The notes beneath the pieces are model-generated. The model was not told where the DNA came from. It searched no databases and saw only the letters and a list, made by a program, of their open reading frames with translations. From Gavia stellata (Eukaryota > Chordata > Aves > Gaviiformes > Gaviidae), in contig NC_082602.1 in assembly GCF_030936135.1 (NCBI RefSeq), forward strand, positions 27,903,965 through 27,967,964: DNA of 64,000 nt, read 5' to 3'. This document shows, in pieces, positions 12,166 through 23,570 of the stretch. A program made the position numbers and the translations under genes. Each line of letters opens with the position of its first letter. The stretch's first letter is position 1.

Positions 12166-15100
12166 TATCTCTGTTTGGACTACAGTCAACCCCTTACAGA
12201 TTAATAATCATAGTAGTACCTTTCAGCTTTTATCAGACCATCTAATCGGATCTAACCTGTGGATGTGAAGATGAAAGGTCAATCCCCCAGGCCATCTGCT
12301 TTCCTTTACCTTTTCTGTCTAAATGCCTTGTTTCCTTTTCTTGCCTGCCCACTTTTGGCATATGTCTCCTGCTGTCTCGTAATACTAATACTGGTTTACA
12401 TCTGACTCTGTGCAGAGGACTGCAGGCTCTTCGAATAGCAGCTGCCTATTTAGAGATGCTTACGAGTTTCCTTCAGTATTTCCTCTCCTTTCCTGGCAAC
12501 TCCTCTCAGTATGATTTATGAATAGCAAGCATAGCTGGGGGTGATGCGAAGTATCAACACCTCTGAATTCCAGTGGTAGGAGCTGGGGTAATTAATAATA
12601 ACAAACCAGGAGTGTTTGCTTCGCATGGAGATCACATAGCAGAGAAGTGTTATCTTGTATTCCTTGGGAAAGGGGGAAGTCAGTCCTAGCCCTTCCCTGT
12701 GCTGTTAAATCTGCATGTCATTTTCCTTAGATAATTAAGTAATTCCAGCCTTTCAAGGAGGGAGACTCCCTTCTTTTTCCCTGTTAGCTTGCAGATGTAG
12801 TACATGTACCTTGCGGCAAATCAATGCTAACTATATTACCATGCATTATTGCAGTAATGGAGTAGAGTAAGCCCAAGGAAAAATGTTCAGCCCTTGCCAA
12901 TTGCATTATGAGCATGAGGATCTTTTATGTAGCAGGCTTATTAATTGCACTTTCATTTGTGTCCCTGAATTTTAACCCTTTTGAGATTGCTTTTCAACTC
13001 TGGAGTACCACTAAAATTGCCAGGCGTTGGATAGATTCAGAAAAGGAAGAATGACAAGAGCAGTCTCTGCGGTGCTGCACTGGAACCTGGACATCTGTAA
13101 CAAAGATCAGGAATAGATTTAAACCACCATCAAAAGAAGGCAGCTGTTAAATCACTTAGTAGGACATAGAATAAATATACTCTGTGTTTGGAGCAACAAA
13201 TGTTGTGGTCAGGTGCTCTTTTAAGGGAAGGGCGGTAAAGGGTTTTGGCCCCTCTGCCTGTGCACCTTTGACCTGCTGCATGCTTTCGCATTGCACAAAA
13301 TGCCTGTGCAGGTTGTTCCTCCTCCTTCCCCTGATGAACGCCCTGATTTGCCCCAGCAGCATTTTTATTTCGTGAGGATCAGCCTTCTTAGCTGTTCTCA
13401 TTTGCACTCTGTCTGAAGGCAGTGAACTTGTGTGTTGTCTGCAAGTCATAATCTAGACTTCAGAGTGGGGGTTGTCTCTTTGCTGCATTTGCTGCGTTTC
13501 CTGGAGCCTGATAGGAACTGTGGGCATTGCTAGAGTTTAAATGATTGTTAACTTAGTAATTGGCATTTGCATCATGGAAGTGCGTACAGCAGTGATGCCT
13601 GGCCTTTGCCAGCCCACTACTGAGCATGCATTACACTGTGTGTGGGTTACACATTCTCTTCATGGGGCCAGTATTATTTTTTCTAATTTCCTGTGGTTGT
13701 GTGAAACTTCAGTTAGTCCCTGTGAATTGAAGCTATCAGCCAAGACATTCTAGCAAAGGCTGTAATACCTGCCACTTAATTTTGTCCTATTTCCTGTCTT
13801 AGAGGTGTTGGGAGCATAAATTTGCCTGAGACTCCCCCTTTCAGAATGTTTCAAACTCTATTTACATGAGATTTCATTCAACCTGGCTCCTTTTAGGAGT
13901 AAGTTGTTGCTGAATCAGTGCACAGGAGATTTGGGGGGCTGCCAGGACTGGCTTGGTAAGAAACACCTGCCTACAGCCAGCTACTTGCTGTTGTAGTTCT
14001 GTGTTATTTTTCTTTATATTAATACTCCCTTTTTGTTTTGTTCTTCCCCACTAAATATACCCCCTTCCATTCATGTTGACTAGTAGAAAGTCCTTCCTCA
14101 GTGTGTAGTTCAATTTCTCTCGTTTGGGGTTGTTCTTAAAAGAAGGGAAGGAAATAGCCATAGGTGAGAATCTTAAAAGGTGGTGTTTGTTGTGGGAGAG
14201 AGAACAGCACCAAGCTGTGGCAGGTTGAACATCCTCCTGTGAAGTCCCACCATCAAAGCTGCGGTCCCTGCCAGACTTATTTCTGTCTGGCTGGCTGAGA
14301 AAATTCTGCCTTTGTGCACACACACACGCCCCCCACCACACACACACACACAGATTGATTTGGATTTAGCTTGAGTAGAGAAGAAACAAAAACAGCTCCT
14401 TTGCCTTCTAGGTCTATCTCAAGCTTGGGGGGAGCGGAAGAGGGAAAGATTTGTCTGGAAGAGGCTACAAAGCGGGAAAAGTATCTGAGGTGAGAGCAAA
14501 GTCTTAATTGTAGAGAACAGTTTCTGTGTCACTGACCACAGCAGCTTCATTTTTCTAGTATGCACTCTGTGGGGTGGGAAAAGGCAATTTGTGTTGTTTT
14601 TCTGTCTTGTTTCTGATTTCTACAGGAGAGTTTTCTAAAACATCTACTGGGCAGTATCTGGTTGGCTGGAGGCTATCAAGGAAGTTTTCTGTCCTTGTGG
14701 ATTTGTGAGTTGTTGCTGTTTCTTTTGCCAGTAGCCTGTGGGGACCTGGATGTGGCTGATGTTTGGTGTCCCTCCTTATTTGAGGTTACTAAATCCTTTG
14801 AATTTCATGCCTGGGAGCTTCTCCTCCAGACTAGGGGAGGAAGTAAATCTGCTGGGATTGCTGAGGACAACATTATCTGGTTGCCCTGGGAGCTAGCACT
14901 GTGCTGCATGGGAACGCTTGGAGAAGGCATGGTCATCTCTGGTCCGTGACACATTCCTAAGCTATCCTCTCAGTTGCAATTTGTGTTGTATGACTTGTGG
15001 CCTTATGGGGGCTTTGGTTTACAGCCGGTAGTACAGCCCTGAAGGACTAATTACTCCTTAATGGGCTTTAGGGATGTCACTGTTGCAATCTTTGGATCAA

Positions 15101-18100
15101 ACAGTGATCTCTGCAATAAGACAATCATAGGACTCCTCTGGAAGGGACATCTGTGTCAAACAAAAATCAGTGGTCTCAGGTGGTAGCATCTCTTGGTGGG
15201 GACCAGGAGAATACAAGTGATATTGCACACCCCACACAACTTTAGTTACACCTGATAATATTTGGTATTTCTTCAATGATTGGTATGTAAGCAGGATCTC
15301 AACCAGTGGATGCTTGGGAGTCATGGAAATTTAATCTTTTTGAACTGAAGTGGGAGCAGCTGACTTTGTTGACCGTACAAGCCATGTGAAGCCTTGGAAA
15401 TTTGGAGCCTAAAGAGATGTTCAGGGCAGGAGAGGATAAAGGCTCTTGAGGAGTCCCATCAGCATACAGAATGAATATGGGATATTTTCCATTTCTTTCT
15501 CTCTCTTAGAGCCAGTAGCTGTTGATATAGTTTTAGTGGGATTGTTGAGAGGATGGAGAGATGGGCTCTTCCATCGCAATGCAGGGTGAGGAGGCATAGC
15601 TTGAGTCTGATAGAGCACAATTTGTCTTTCATTGGCTGATTTCACATTTTCCAAAAATCTCTCCCTTTTAACTGACTCTCATCCTATTATTTTAGCTGCG
15701 ATTTGCACATTGTACTCTACCTTGGTTTAAAAGCAGTTGAGTCTGTTTTAGAGAGAGGTAAATGAATTATGTGACTGCTCAAGATCCCTATTTTTAAGGA
15801 CTGTATAAATGTTAGTCACTACTGAAATGGTCTCACCTAGAGAGAGACTAGTGAAATCTGGTGGTTTTTAAATCCTAATTCAAAGCCTGTACTTAAACAC
15901 GAGGTATGCTTGGGTCACAGGGACAAGTCCTGCTCTGACAGTACAGTCATCAAGTACTTTTTTACTGCACCTTCAGATACGTCAGCTGTGCTCCTCCATT
16001 ATCCCAAACCTGTTTCGGTCAAAATAAGGAATAGCTGAAATGCTTTAACTGGCTGGTGACTGTTAACGTGAACAGCTCAGGCAGCAGGGCTGAACTGGAT
16101 GGTAACTGGTTGCTTCCAGTAGGCACAGTGGCTAAGGATGGATACCTCTTCTCTTGGCACAACAGGAAGGGTGTTTGAAGAGTGTTTACCCAGCAGCAAG
16201 AGGTGGCAAGATTTAGCACTGTGCTTTCCTTCTACCAAAATTTTGTTTGTGCTATATCTTGCCCTGTTCAAACAGTTTCATGCCCCTGGAATCACCGTAG
16301 CTGCAGCTGCTCTTGTCCTGTTATGAGTGTCTTGAAGAGAAGACCTGAACCTTTCCATAACCCACTACGCCCTAGGGAAGGAGTAGAACAAGCAGAGGGG
16401 AAGTTTCATGTTCACAAGGACTCTCTTCGCACAGCAAGGCAGTATTTGTGCTCTGCTTCTTAGCAGCAAAAGCCACTCCTAAACAATCATAGGCATGAGG
16501 CTTCATTAACAACCAGAAATTAAAAGCTGATGAGAGGTGCACAAAATTTCTAACAGTAAGGAGGATTCCTTTTCTCCATGGAACCTCCGAGACTGAGGCA
16601 TACCTTGGGACAGGAAGGGAGGTGAGGGTCATTTACTTTTTCTGAATCAATGACCCATGTGAATATCAACCACATTCCCTGTTTTTAATCAGATTTTCTC
16701 CAAATGGGATATCTTAGTATTCATAGCATGTTCTTGGATATTATAACATCTTAAGCCATGATTATGCCTCTCTTCATTATATGTGGCACAGCTGGACCCA
16801 GATTTTTAGATGAGCTCTTTGAATTCAGAAGACAAAGAGAGGCTGCAGGTTTGAATGTCCTGACCCAGAGCTTTCTAAGTGATGCTAAGGAGCATACTTT
16901 CAAACACTTAGCAAATGTTTCTGAAAATCTAGGATCTTACTGTGGTCGTGGTTTATTTGAAATCTGGAAGACAGGAGATCCTGTACTTCTGACTGGGGTC
17001 TCCAAGATAGTAATGCATGCAACCTGCAGTATACAGCAAATTCAACACAGTGAACTTGTGTGCTGCACAATTTATCTTTGTATGTGCGGCAAATCCATGC
17101 ACTCATTCCACTCTGATAAGCTCGTTGGCATTCCTGATGACACTAATTATTAGCAGAAGGGAATTTTCTTATCTTGGCTTTAGGACCAACACCAGAACGC
17201 AACCTTGACTAGGAGCACGATCTAAAACCTGCAGAATCTCCCCAGAGCATTCAAAACACCTCTCCCTTCTCTGTGCGTCGCCAAGTCCTTCACCTGTGCT
17301 GTGAAGGTTGTGTACCTTTTGGGCAGCCTTAGCAGTGGGTGAAGATAATGGAGCTGTCTGAGCATTCCTGAATGAAAGGGGCTCTTCTGTCTCCCGCAGC
17401 CATGGTGTTTGAATAGAAAAAATCAAAAGGAGGGATGCAGACAGGCCGGTCACCAAACCTGGCATTGCATCTGCTCATGCTGGTGAAGTTCTGAGACTGC
17501 CGGTGGGATCCACAGAAGTGGTTCTTCACTCTGCTAAGCCTCTACCTGCTGCAGTCCCAGTGTGGCCTGTGGCACCCTCTCCTGCTCTGGGGCACTGTGT
17601 GGATGGTGTTGAGCAAGACAATAGTGGTGCTGAGATGTAGTGAGGGGACCCACTACTTCATGAGAACCCTGCTCCAAGATCAGCTGTGATCAAATTGTCC
17701 CACCACTGTCCCATGACCCAGAATGTGTAAAACACTTCCCTTGGCATGCTGGTGTGTGGTACACATGTTGCATACTTGTGTGTTGGGCTGCTGGAATCCT
17801 ACTTCATCATTTAGTGCAGGAGCTAGATTCCCTCTAGCAGCATCTGCATAGTGGTTTTTTGCAGCCCCTGTTCAGGAGCTTTGCAGCAAGCCTGGCAATG
17901 CTAAAGGCTCCCTGCCACGGGCCTGCTGTTCTTCAGAGCCAGACTGTCTGCTGCACACCCTGACTGGCTGTGCTGGGAGAAAATCTGTCCCATGATGGGG
18001 TAGTACTGTACCAGAAGAAATGGTGGGGGCCCTGCCTGCAGGTGATATTTAGTCTGAGGATATAGGGACAGTTCAGCTTTTAATGATTTTTGTTTAGGTA

Positions 18101-20559
18101 GATTCAGGCCTTTCCTTAGTAAACAAGACAGCATTATCACAGAGCTGCTTTGTTTTCCAGAGACCAGTCTCACACATAACAAAATAGGTTAAAGTTAACT
18201 GAAGCAAGCATTGATTTTTCTCTTAGCACATGTGGGAATTCCTCCCTTGGGAGGGCTGGACTAGTGCGGGAGACCTTCAGGGGAGGGTGCGTGTGTGTGA
18301 AGAGAGTGCTGTGTAACTGGGGCCTTACTTTTTTCCCCCACTGTAAATTTTCCTCTTACGATCTCTTCCCCAACTCCCCTCCTTTCTTCCAGGTTCCAGC
18401 AAGTAAGGTTCCAGCTCCCACTCAGAAATTTCCTGGGGTGATAGTGACTGGGAGACACACTCTGGGCCTCCGGGGAGGCATGGGTGTGTGCAGTCCTGCA
18501 GGAGGAGAGGGGTGGGAGCAATGATGGGCAGAGCTGGGCAAAACAGAAGGGATGGGGGTACCGGGGAGTAGGTCTACAACCAGCAGTGGAGGTAGTGATG
18601 GTGAAGTTATTGATGTGTGTGAGAGGAGTTAACCCTTTGGTTTCATAATTATTTTTTTTTTTAATGAAAGTCACCGAATAGGAAAAAAAAATATGAAAAC
18701 CGCAAATGATCAATGCTGCTTTAGAAGGCTTTGGCATGAAATGATTGCCAGGCTCTATTTGTTTCTTTGTTTAGATAGTGTCATTAGACTTCTTCCATCC
18801 AAAACATCCCCTCCAAACAAACATAACTCCCCCAATTGTCTTTCTCTCCTTAATTGAACCCAGCTCCCCTTGGTTATAGGCATGTTCTGCTGCTTTATGT
18901 TTGTGCCACAATTTGCCTTCCAGAACATTTACTTACTTGCTTACATAGAAATCTACTGCACTGCCTGGTGCTATGGCATATGGTTGCCTCACATCAATTA
19001 AAAATCAACATGGTCCAACAGAATATAACACCAACCCCTGCTTCTTTGAATAGATGTTTGCAGCTGGGTAGGGATTAAAGCAGATTGTAATGGATTAGAT
19101 CAGGGATTAAAACAGCCTGTAATGGATACTGTGTTGGATTATTCCATTTCTATTCTTGGATATAGACTGAAAATCTAGCGTCATCAAATGATGTCCTTAA
19201 TGTCACCGTGTCATGCAAGAGGCCAGGTTTTTGAAGCAAACCTGATATGCCGGCAACAGGGATGGTACAAACTGGAAAAGCCCCTTCTCTGTGTGCTGGT
19301 GATGGGCACGCAGTTCGCGAATCGTGCAGGAGATGGGGGTGTTGCTCACGTTACCTTTGTCTTCTAGAGAAGGAAAGGAATTAGAGAGCACTGCTGCTTC
19401 TCTCTTTGGCACTGAGGCCTCTAAGGGCTGGGAGAGCCGGAGCGGGGAGATTTTAATAGACAGTCCCACAACATCAGTGGGAATTCAGCTGTGTGTCCTA
19501 TTATTTAACAGTCATAAGCAGGCACTGATGAAGGGTTTTTTTTTTCCTGTGGGTATCTGTCCGAGAAATGAGGGCCTGGAGTGATCTTCTTCATGTAGTA
19601 TGAACTGAATGTCTGGGATTGTCCCGGAGCGTGGCAGGTGTGGATGATATTCACAGAGGGTGATTTTAGTTGCAAGTAACAGCTCTTCAGTCTGCAGGGT
19701 AGGAGAGATCTGCTATTGGGGTGGTGAACGCACTGCCCTAAAGAAAGTGTTGGTGAACACACCTGTGCATGAAGCCCATCACATTCTTTGCCATGTCCAG
19801 CACAGGTGGGCTTTTGTGGTGAACAGAGCGCGCCTTGTGCGCTGGCAGGATTTGGGAAAGGAGATGTGTCCACAAGTCCTGCCTTGGTGTGGGTGGGCTT
19901 TGGTCATGAATTCAGGGATGATGCTGCACAAATGAGTGGCTGATCCAGGTGTGAACAAGCACTAGGTCTTAAACAGTGTCCAGCAAGGCTGAGAAGATAA
20001 ATGGGACTGGGTGGACCGCACGATGGCTAAGCAGTGCCAACTGCTAGCCCCACGGCAGCTTTTACTTTGTGATGACAGGGGTTCTGGATATGCAGAGATC
20101 TTCAGGAGCAGCAGCGAGCTCCTGCTGGTTCCAGAGGGACTAGAGAAACTTTAATCATAACGTAAGGACAAGTTCTGCGTGTCACAGCTGCGGCCTCACT
20201 GTAGGAGGATGACATTAGGTGGGCAGTGAGTGCATCCCTTCACAGTGCATAGCAACGGCAAGATCCAGGGGTGGCATGCGTGCCACTGATGCCACACTCC
20301 TGGGGACACTGTTCTTGCAGTAGTTGATCTGGGGAGACAGTGGAGGTCCTTCCCGTTCCCCGTACCGTGTTGTTCCTTCACAAGCAGCGGGAGGGTGCAG
20401 TCTCGGGGCTGGCCCGGCTCTGTGCACACAGAGTGACGCTTGCCACAGGTGTGTGTAACTTGTGCCATCCCCTTGCCCGCGGTTTTACAGATCCGCTCTG
20501 GCTGAGGCCTACGTCACTGCTCCCACACAAACGAAATGTCATCTCCTAAACATTTTGGC
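12166..20559. other. 5' flanking region, no gene recognised
   Basis: No exon, RNA gene or clear transposon was identified. A CA microsatellite lies at 14316-14352. 12690-12960 is AT-rich with several TAAT/ATTA homeodomain-type cores and looks like a candidate conserved noncoding element. The 131-codon frame at 16758-17153 and the 158-codon minus frame at 18261-18737 show no recognisable domain. From about 19.2 kb CpGs become more frequent towards the island. Confidence 0.55.
14316..14352. repeat. (CA)n microsatellite, interrupted
   Basis: CA dinucleotides are interrupted in the middle by CGCCCCCCACCA, giving two short pure blocks of about 5 and 7 units. Confidence 0.9.
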
Positions 20560-22249
20560 AGCGTAGTTTGAAAAGGAGCCGATTCCAAGCCAGAAATAAC
20601 ATCCGTTGGGTTGGGGGCGGTTATTTGCTTCCCCTGCCCCCACCTCCCGCTTTCCCTCTCTGCGTCGGGATTTGCGGCTCGTGGGCAGGGCCGTGCCCGT
20701 GGGTAGGGGCCCCCACCGCGCATCGCCTCGCTCAGCCCCACCCCGGAGCTGCTATCGCTTTACTCCGCAAAGCGGCTGACACCCCAGACCCTCTTTTCAC
20801 TCCTGCAGGAGAGCCTTTTAGCGACAGCTCCCACCGTTGGCAACAGCCAGCCAGCGGTGGTTGCTGTCCCCTCTTCCCTCCTCCGGCTGGCTTCTCGCCC
20901 TCCCCAGCGGCAGCCGGGCTGCCCGCGCCTCCCCCGCCCGCGGTGGACGCTTTGCAGCAGGAGGTGGCTAAGCGCGGGGCACCGGCTAGCAAGGAAGCCC
21001 CAGCGCGGGCAGAGCCGTCACCGATCCTTTCTCTGTCCCTCTCTCCCTCCGCTCCCTTGCCGGGCTGGAAGACCCCCGTTAGGCGGGAGGAACTGTTGAG
21101 CCGTCCCCGCTCAGGGACTGGCGGTGTGTGTGTGGGGGGGGAGAGATCGCGGGGCGAGCCGTGTAGTTGGTGGATCCGTCCCTGGACGGCAAAGAATGGC
21201 TGATGTGGTAAGCGGGAGGGTGGGACGATTAACATCACGCTAATTATTGACACTTTTCAAAGGGAGGAGGAGAACGGGGGAAGGTCGACCGTGGGTTGAT
21301 CTGGAGAGAAAGTGCCGACGTGTTGCTGCAATGAATCGCTCCGGGGGGACGTGGCACAGGCACGGATGGCTATGGCAAGGGTGACCCCGGGGAGGATGGG
21401 GGACGCCCCGCAGGCGTGGGAGGAGGCAGCCTGCCCTCGCCTCTTCGCACCGTGCGATTACTCACACCTTGTCCGGGGGTTGAGGCTGCAAAGGCTCCTT
21501 GGGCTTTGCCAGCAGAAAGCAGGTCTCCTGCCCAGGGGAAACGTTGCATCCCTGCGATGGGAGCGGGAGCGCTGCACTGCCATGACCTAAAGAAATACAT
21601 CTCCCTCGCTCCTTCTCCCGGCACAGTCCCGAGATGATGCTGCAGTGAGCTGCCTGCAGATACTGCCCTTTCTTGGTTTTTCGCCCCCCAAATAAATCCT
21701 GCTAGTCTCCCTTCCTGGATGGTGGCAAGGTTGCTGGGATTCCCACGCACACGCGCGTGTTCCCACGGCCGGGAGGCTCCGCTCGGGACGGGCACATCCA
21801 CATTCCTGGAGCCGGCTCTGGAGCGGTGCTGCTGGATGGCCGAGTCCGTGGGTACGCCGTTACACACGGGGGGGTCACCCGGGACTCATCCACACACTCA
21901 TCCCAGCTGCGTTGCCTTACGCCCCTTACCCATATCCAGCCTTTGTGCATACATACGCGTGCGTATATACAGGGTGAGGAATACCTACGCTGCTGTAAAT
22001 ACAAGTATGTGTAAATATACATCAGGAGAAAGAGTGAATGACGGCTGCTTTGTCTCAGGCAGGAGCACACGTACCAAATCAGGAGAAAAGGCTGGGTGAT
22101 GCTCCAGCTGATTCGGTGCGGCGCGGTGTCCCGCTCCCGCCCCCGGCCCCGCTCCGGCCCCCGGCGGCGCGGCGCGGCTGGTGACTCGGTGGTGTATTTC
22201 AGCGGCGGCGGCGGCTTGGCACGGCTCGGGGCTCCTCCCCCCGTGTGGT
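20560..22249. promoter_or_regulatory. Upstream CpG-rich promoter domain with a separate upstream island
   Basis: CpG density rises sharply near 20560 and stays high to about 21200. It is moderate to 22000, then peaks again at 22110-22250, which includes a GCG/GGC repeat (22202-22215). No TATA box was recognised near the second peak. The open frames here on both strands are long because stop codons are rare in GC-rich DNA, and they show no recognisable domain. I read the segment as promoter or distal 5' leader of SORCS3. It might also serve a divergent noncoding transcript, but nothing in the sequence proves that. Confidence 0.55.
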
Positions 22250-22309
22250 GTTACCCTCTCACTTGATCAAATCCTTGAACGTGAACAGTTTCACTGAAAA
22301 GCACTTTTC

Positions 22310-22330
22310 AAAAAAAAAAAAAAAAAAAAA
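22310..22330. repeat. Poly-A tract (A21) in the putative leader
   Basis: Twenty-one consecutive A residues about 280 bp before the SORCS3 start codon. No target-site duplication or retroposed body was recognised next to it, so it is not called as a retroposon tail. Confidence 0.9.
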
Positions 22331-22373
22331 TCCACCAACAGTGAGGAACAGAATCCAACTACCGGGGAGAGAG

Positions 22374-22424
22374 TTTTTTTTCTTTTTTCCTTCTTTCCTT
22401 TTTTCTTTTCTTTTTTTTTTTCCT
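22374..22424. repeat. Polypyrimidine (T/C) tract
   Basis: A 51-nt stretch with no purine, mainly T runs separated by single or paired C and including T11 at 22411-22421. It is followed 15 nt later by a purine-rich stretch. Confidence 0.9.
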
Positions 22425-22611
22425 GGTCATCGTCTCAGAGGCTGAGAAAGGGGGAAGAGAAAGAAGGAGAGCGAGAGAAAGAGGAGCCTTTTGCAAATAA
22501 TAATTATTATAACTAGAATCCGGCCCCTTTCTCCTTAAAAAAAAAAAAGCCCTAAACGCAGCGCCTCGTCCCCCCTCCCTCTCCAAGCCCCCCGACTCGC
22601 TCCGCAAAGGC

Positions 22612-23208
22612 ATGGAGAAGGGGACTAACTGCTTTCCGACCTGCCACAGCGTTTTTTTCGCCTGGACATGGCTCTTACTTCTCTCTTGGTGTTGCACCGG
22701 CGCCGAAATAACTTGCAGATCCTGCTCGTCTCCATCGCCCTCCTGGCCGCCCTCCTCGTCTCGCCTTAGGCAGGAGCAGCGACAGCCGCCGCCGCCGCGA
22801 GGATTACGGAGCTGGCCGGGCGGCCGAGCGCGGGGCTCGGCCGGGGCGGCGGCCGCCGCGGAGCCGCTGCCGGGCGGGGAGCCGGGGGGCCGCGCGGGGC
22901 CGCGGGGAGCGGCGCTCCGCTCGGCAGGGGCGGGCGGCGGCGCGCCCGGGGGCCGCGGCCCGGCGGCGGCGCGGACACGGCGGAGCAGCGAGGGGCGCCG
23001 GGCGCTGCCGGCGGGCGGCGGCCGGGGGGTGCCCGCGGCCGAGGGGCAGCGCGGCGCTCGGGCTCAGCCCCGCGGTCCCCTGGAGGAGGGGAGAGCGGCG
23101 CGGCTGCGAGGGGCAGAGGAGCTGAGGCTGAGCAGCACCACCTTCGCGCTCACCGGGGATGCGGCGCACAACCAAGCCATGGTGCACTGGTCCGGGCACA
23201 ACAGCAGC
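22612..23208 (+). CDS. SORCS3: SorCS-family VPS10-domain receptor, coding exon 1 (5' partial gene), most likely SORCS3
   Basis: Known of the family: SorCS proteins are type I membrane sorting receptors, mostly neuronal, that traffic and modulate synaptic and neurotrophin receptors. Seen: 199 codons. Residues 14-28 are a hydrophobic signal core (VFFAWTWLLLLSWCC), with likely cleavage near TGA|EIT (29-34). Residues 35-165 are low-complexity Gly/Ala/Arg/Pro propeptide with a furin-type RTRR at 121-124. Residues 169-199 match the start of the VPS10P domain, including FALTGD (178-183), HNQAMVHWSGHNSS (186-199) and an N-glycosylation sequon at N197. The ATG has G at -3 and +4. The same frame has a TAA at 22510-22512 and no ATG in between, which fixes the start. 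The exon ends in phase 0 at a GTGAGT donor, the expected SorCS exon 1/2 boundary before VILIL. SORCS3 is preferred because the LLLLS...GAEIT signal-peptide region resembles mammalian SORCS3. SORCS1 is the alternative, since the EELRL.STTFALTG stretch resembles it slightly more. Ala184 replaces the usual Ser in GDSAHNQ. Confidence 0.85.
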
Positions 23209-23214
23209 GTGAGT
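23209..23214 (+). other. 5' splice donor of SORCS3 intron 1
   Basis: The exon end AACAGCAGC is followed by GTGAGT, a strong donor. Homology stops exactly here: residues through HNSS match the family, and the following codons (GTG AGT ATC GCC ...) read into sequence unlike any SorCS protein. The expected next residue, Val, would be restored by exon 2, which lies outside the window. Confidence 0.88.
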
Positions 23215-23570
23215 ATCGCCTCACCGACCCGGGCCGGCTGGGCTCGGCGGGGAGGGAGCCGTGTGCCCCCCCGCCAGGCGGACGGAGCCGCGCTTGCCGC
23301 TGCGGCCGGGGGTGCGGGGAGGAGCGGGGCGCTTGGCGGGCACCTTGCTCTTATTGCCGGGGGGAGGGGGACGCGGGGCGATGGCCGCAGAAAGAGAGAA
23401 AAGTTTTCCTGGGGAAAGATAAGGGCGAGTGGGCACACCTTTCCCCCCCGCCCCCGAAGGCAGAGCAGGCATCTCCGGGGTAGCGCGATGGGAGCGTGCC
23501 AAAGGGGCCGGGCTGGCCGGAGCCTTCTCCCTTGCGCAGGGAAGACTCCGGCTCCTCGCTCCAGTCTGTC

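Larger units (their letters stand above)
22250..22611 (+). promoter_or_regulatory. Putative 5' untranslated leader of SORCS3 with A-run and long polypyrimidine tract
   Basis: This stretch lies directly before the start codon and contains, in order, a 21-A run (22310-22330), an almost pure pyrimidine tract (22374-22424) ending in T11, a purine-rich block (22440-22486), an AT-rich patch (22495-22515) and a 12-A run (22537-22548). An in-frame stop at 22510-22512 closes the SORCS3 frame. No ATG-initiated upstream frame joins the main frame. The transcription start is not visible; assigning the segment to the leader is inferred from proximity and from the GC-rich block ending near 22250. Part of it could instead be proximal promoter. 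Confidence 0.5.
22550..23570. promoter_or_regulatory. CpG island core over SORCS3 exon 1
   Basis: This is a dense CpG block in an otherwise CpG-poor window, with almost uninterrupted runs of G and C over 22790-23110. It covers the start codon, the whole first coding exon and about 360 bp of intron 1. Such islands commonly mark the promoters of developmental and neuronal genes. Several closely spaced runs of three or more G on the coding strand (about 22870-22960) have G-quadruplex potential. The boundaries are by eye. Confidence 0.85.

Noticed and set aside
15735..15790. MIR fragment (GAGAGGTAAATGAATTATGTGACTG-like)
   Set aside because: Match limited to a short stretch, not enough to call.
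16758..17153. 131-codon plus-strand frame upstream of SORCS3
   Set aside because: No family similarity recognised and no supporting features.
20732..21253. 173-codon minus-strand frame in the CpG-rich block
   Set aside because: Pro/Gly/Ala/Ser-rich with no domain. Long frames are expected on both strands of GC-rich DNA.
22310..22330. A retroposon or processed pseudogene tail
   Set aside because: No upstream gene-like body and no flanking target-site duplication were recognised. It is simply an A run.
23100..23160. REST/RE1 silencer site in exon 1 (AGCAGCACCACC region)
   Set aside because: Only part of one half-site matches and the rest does not; the exon is also constrained by coding.
22612..23208. 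SORCS1 instead of SORCS3
   Set aside because: The VPS10 start (EELRL.STTFALTG) fits SORCS1 slightly better, but the signal-peptide region (LLLLS...GAEIT) fits SORCS3 and seems more discriminating. Kept as the alternative.
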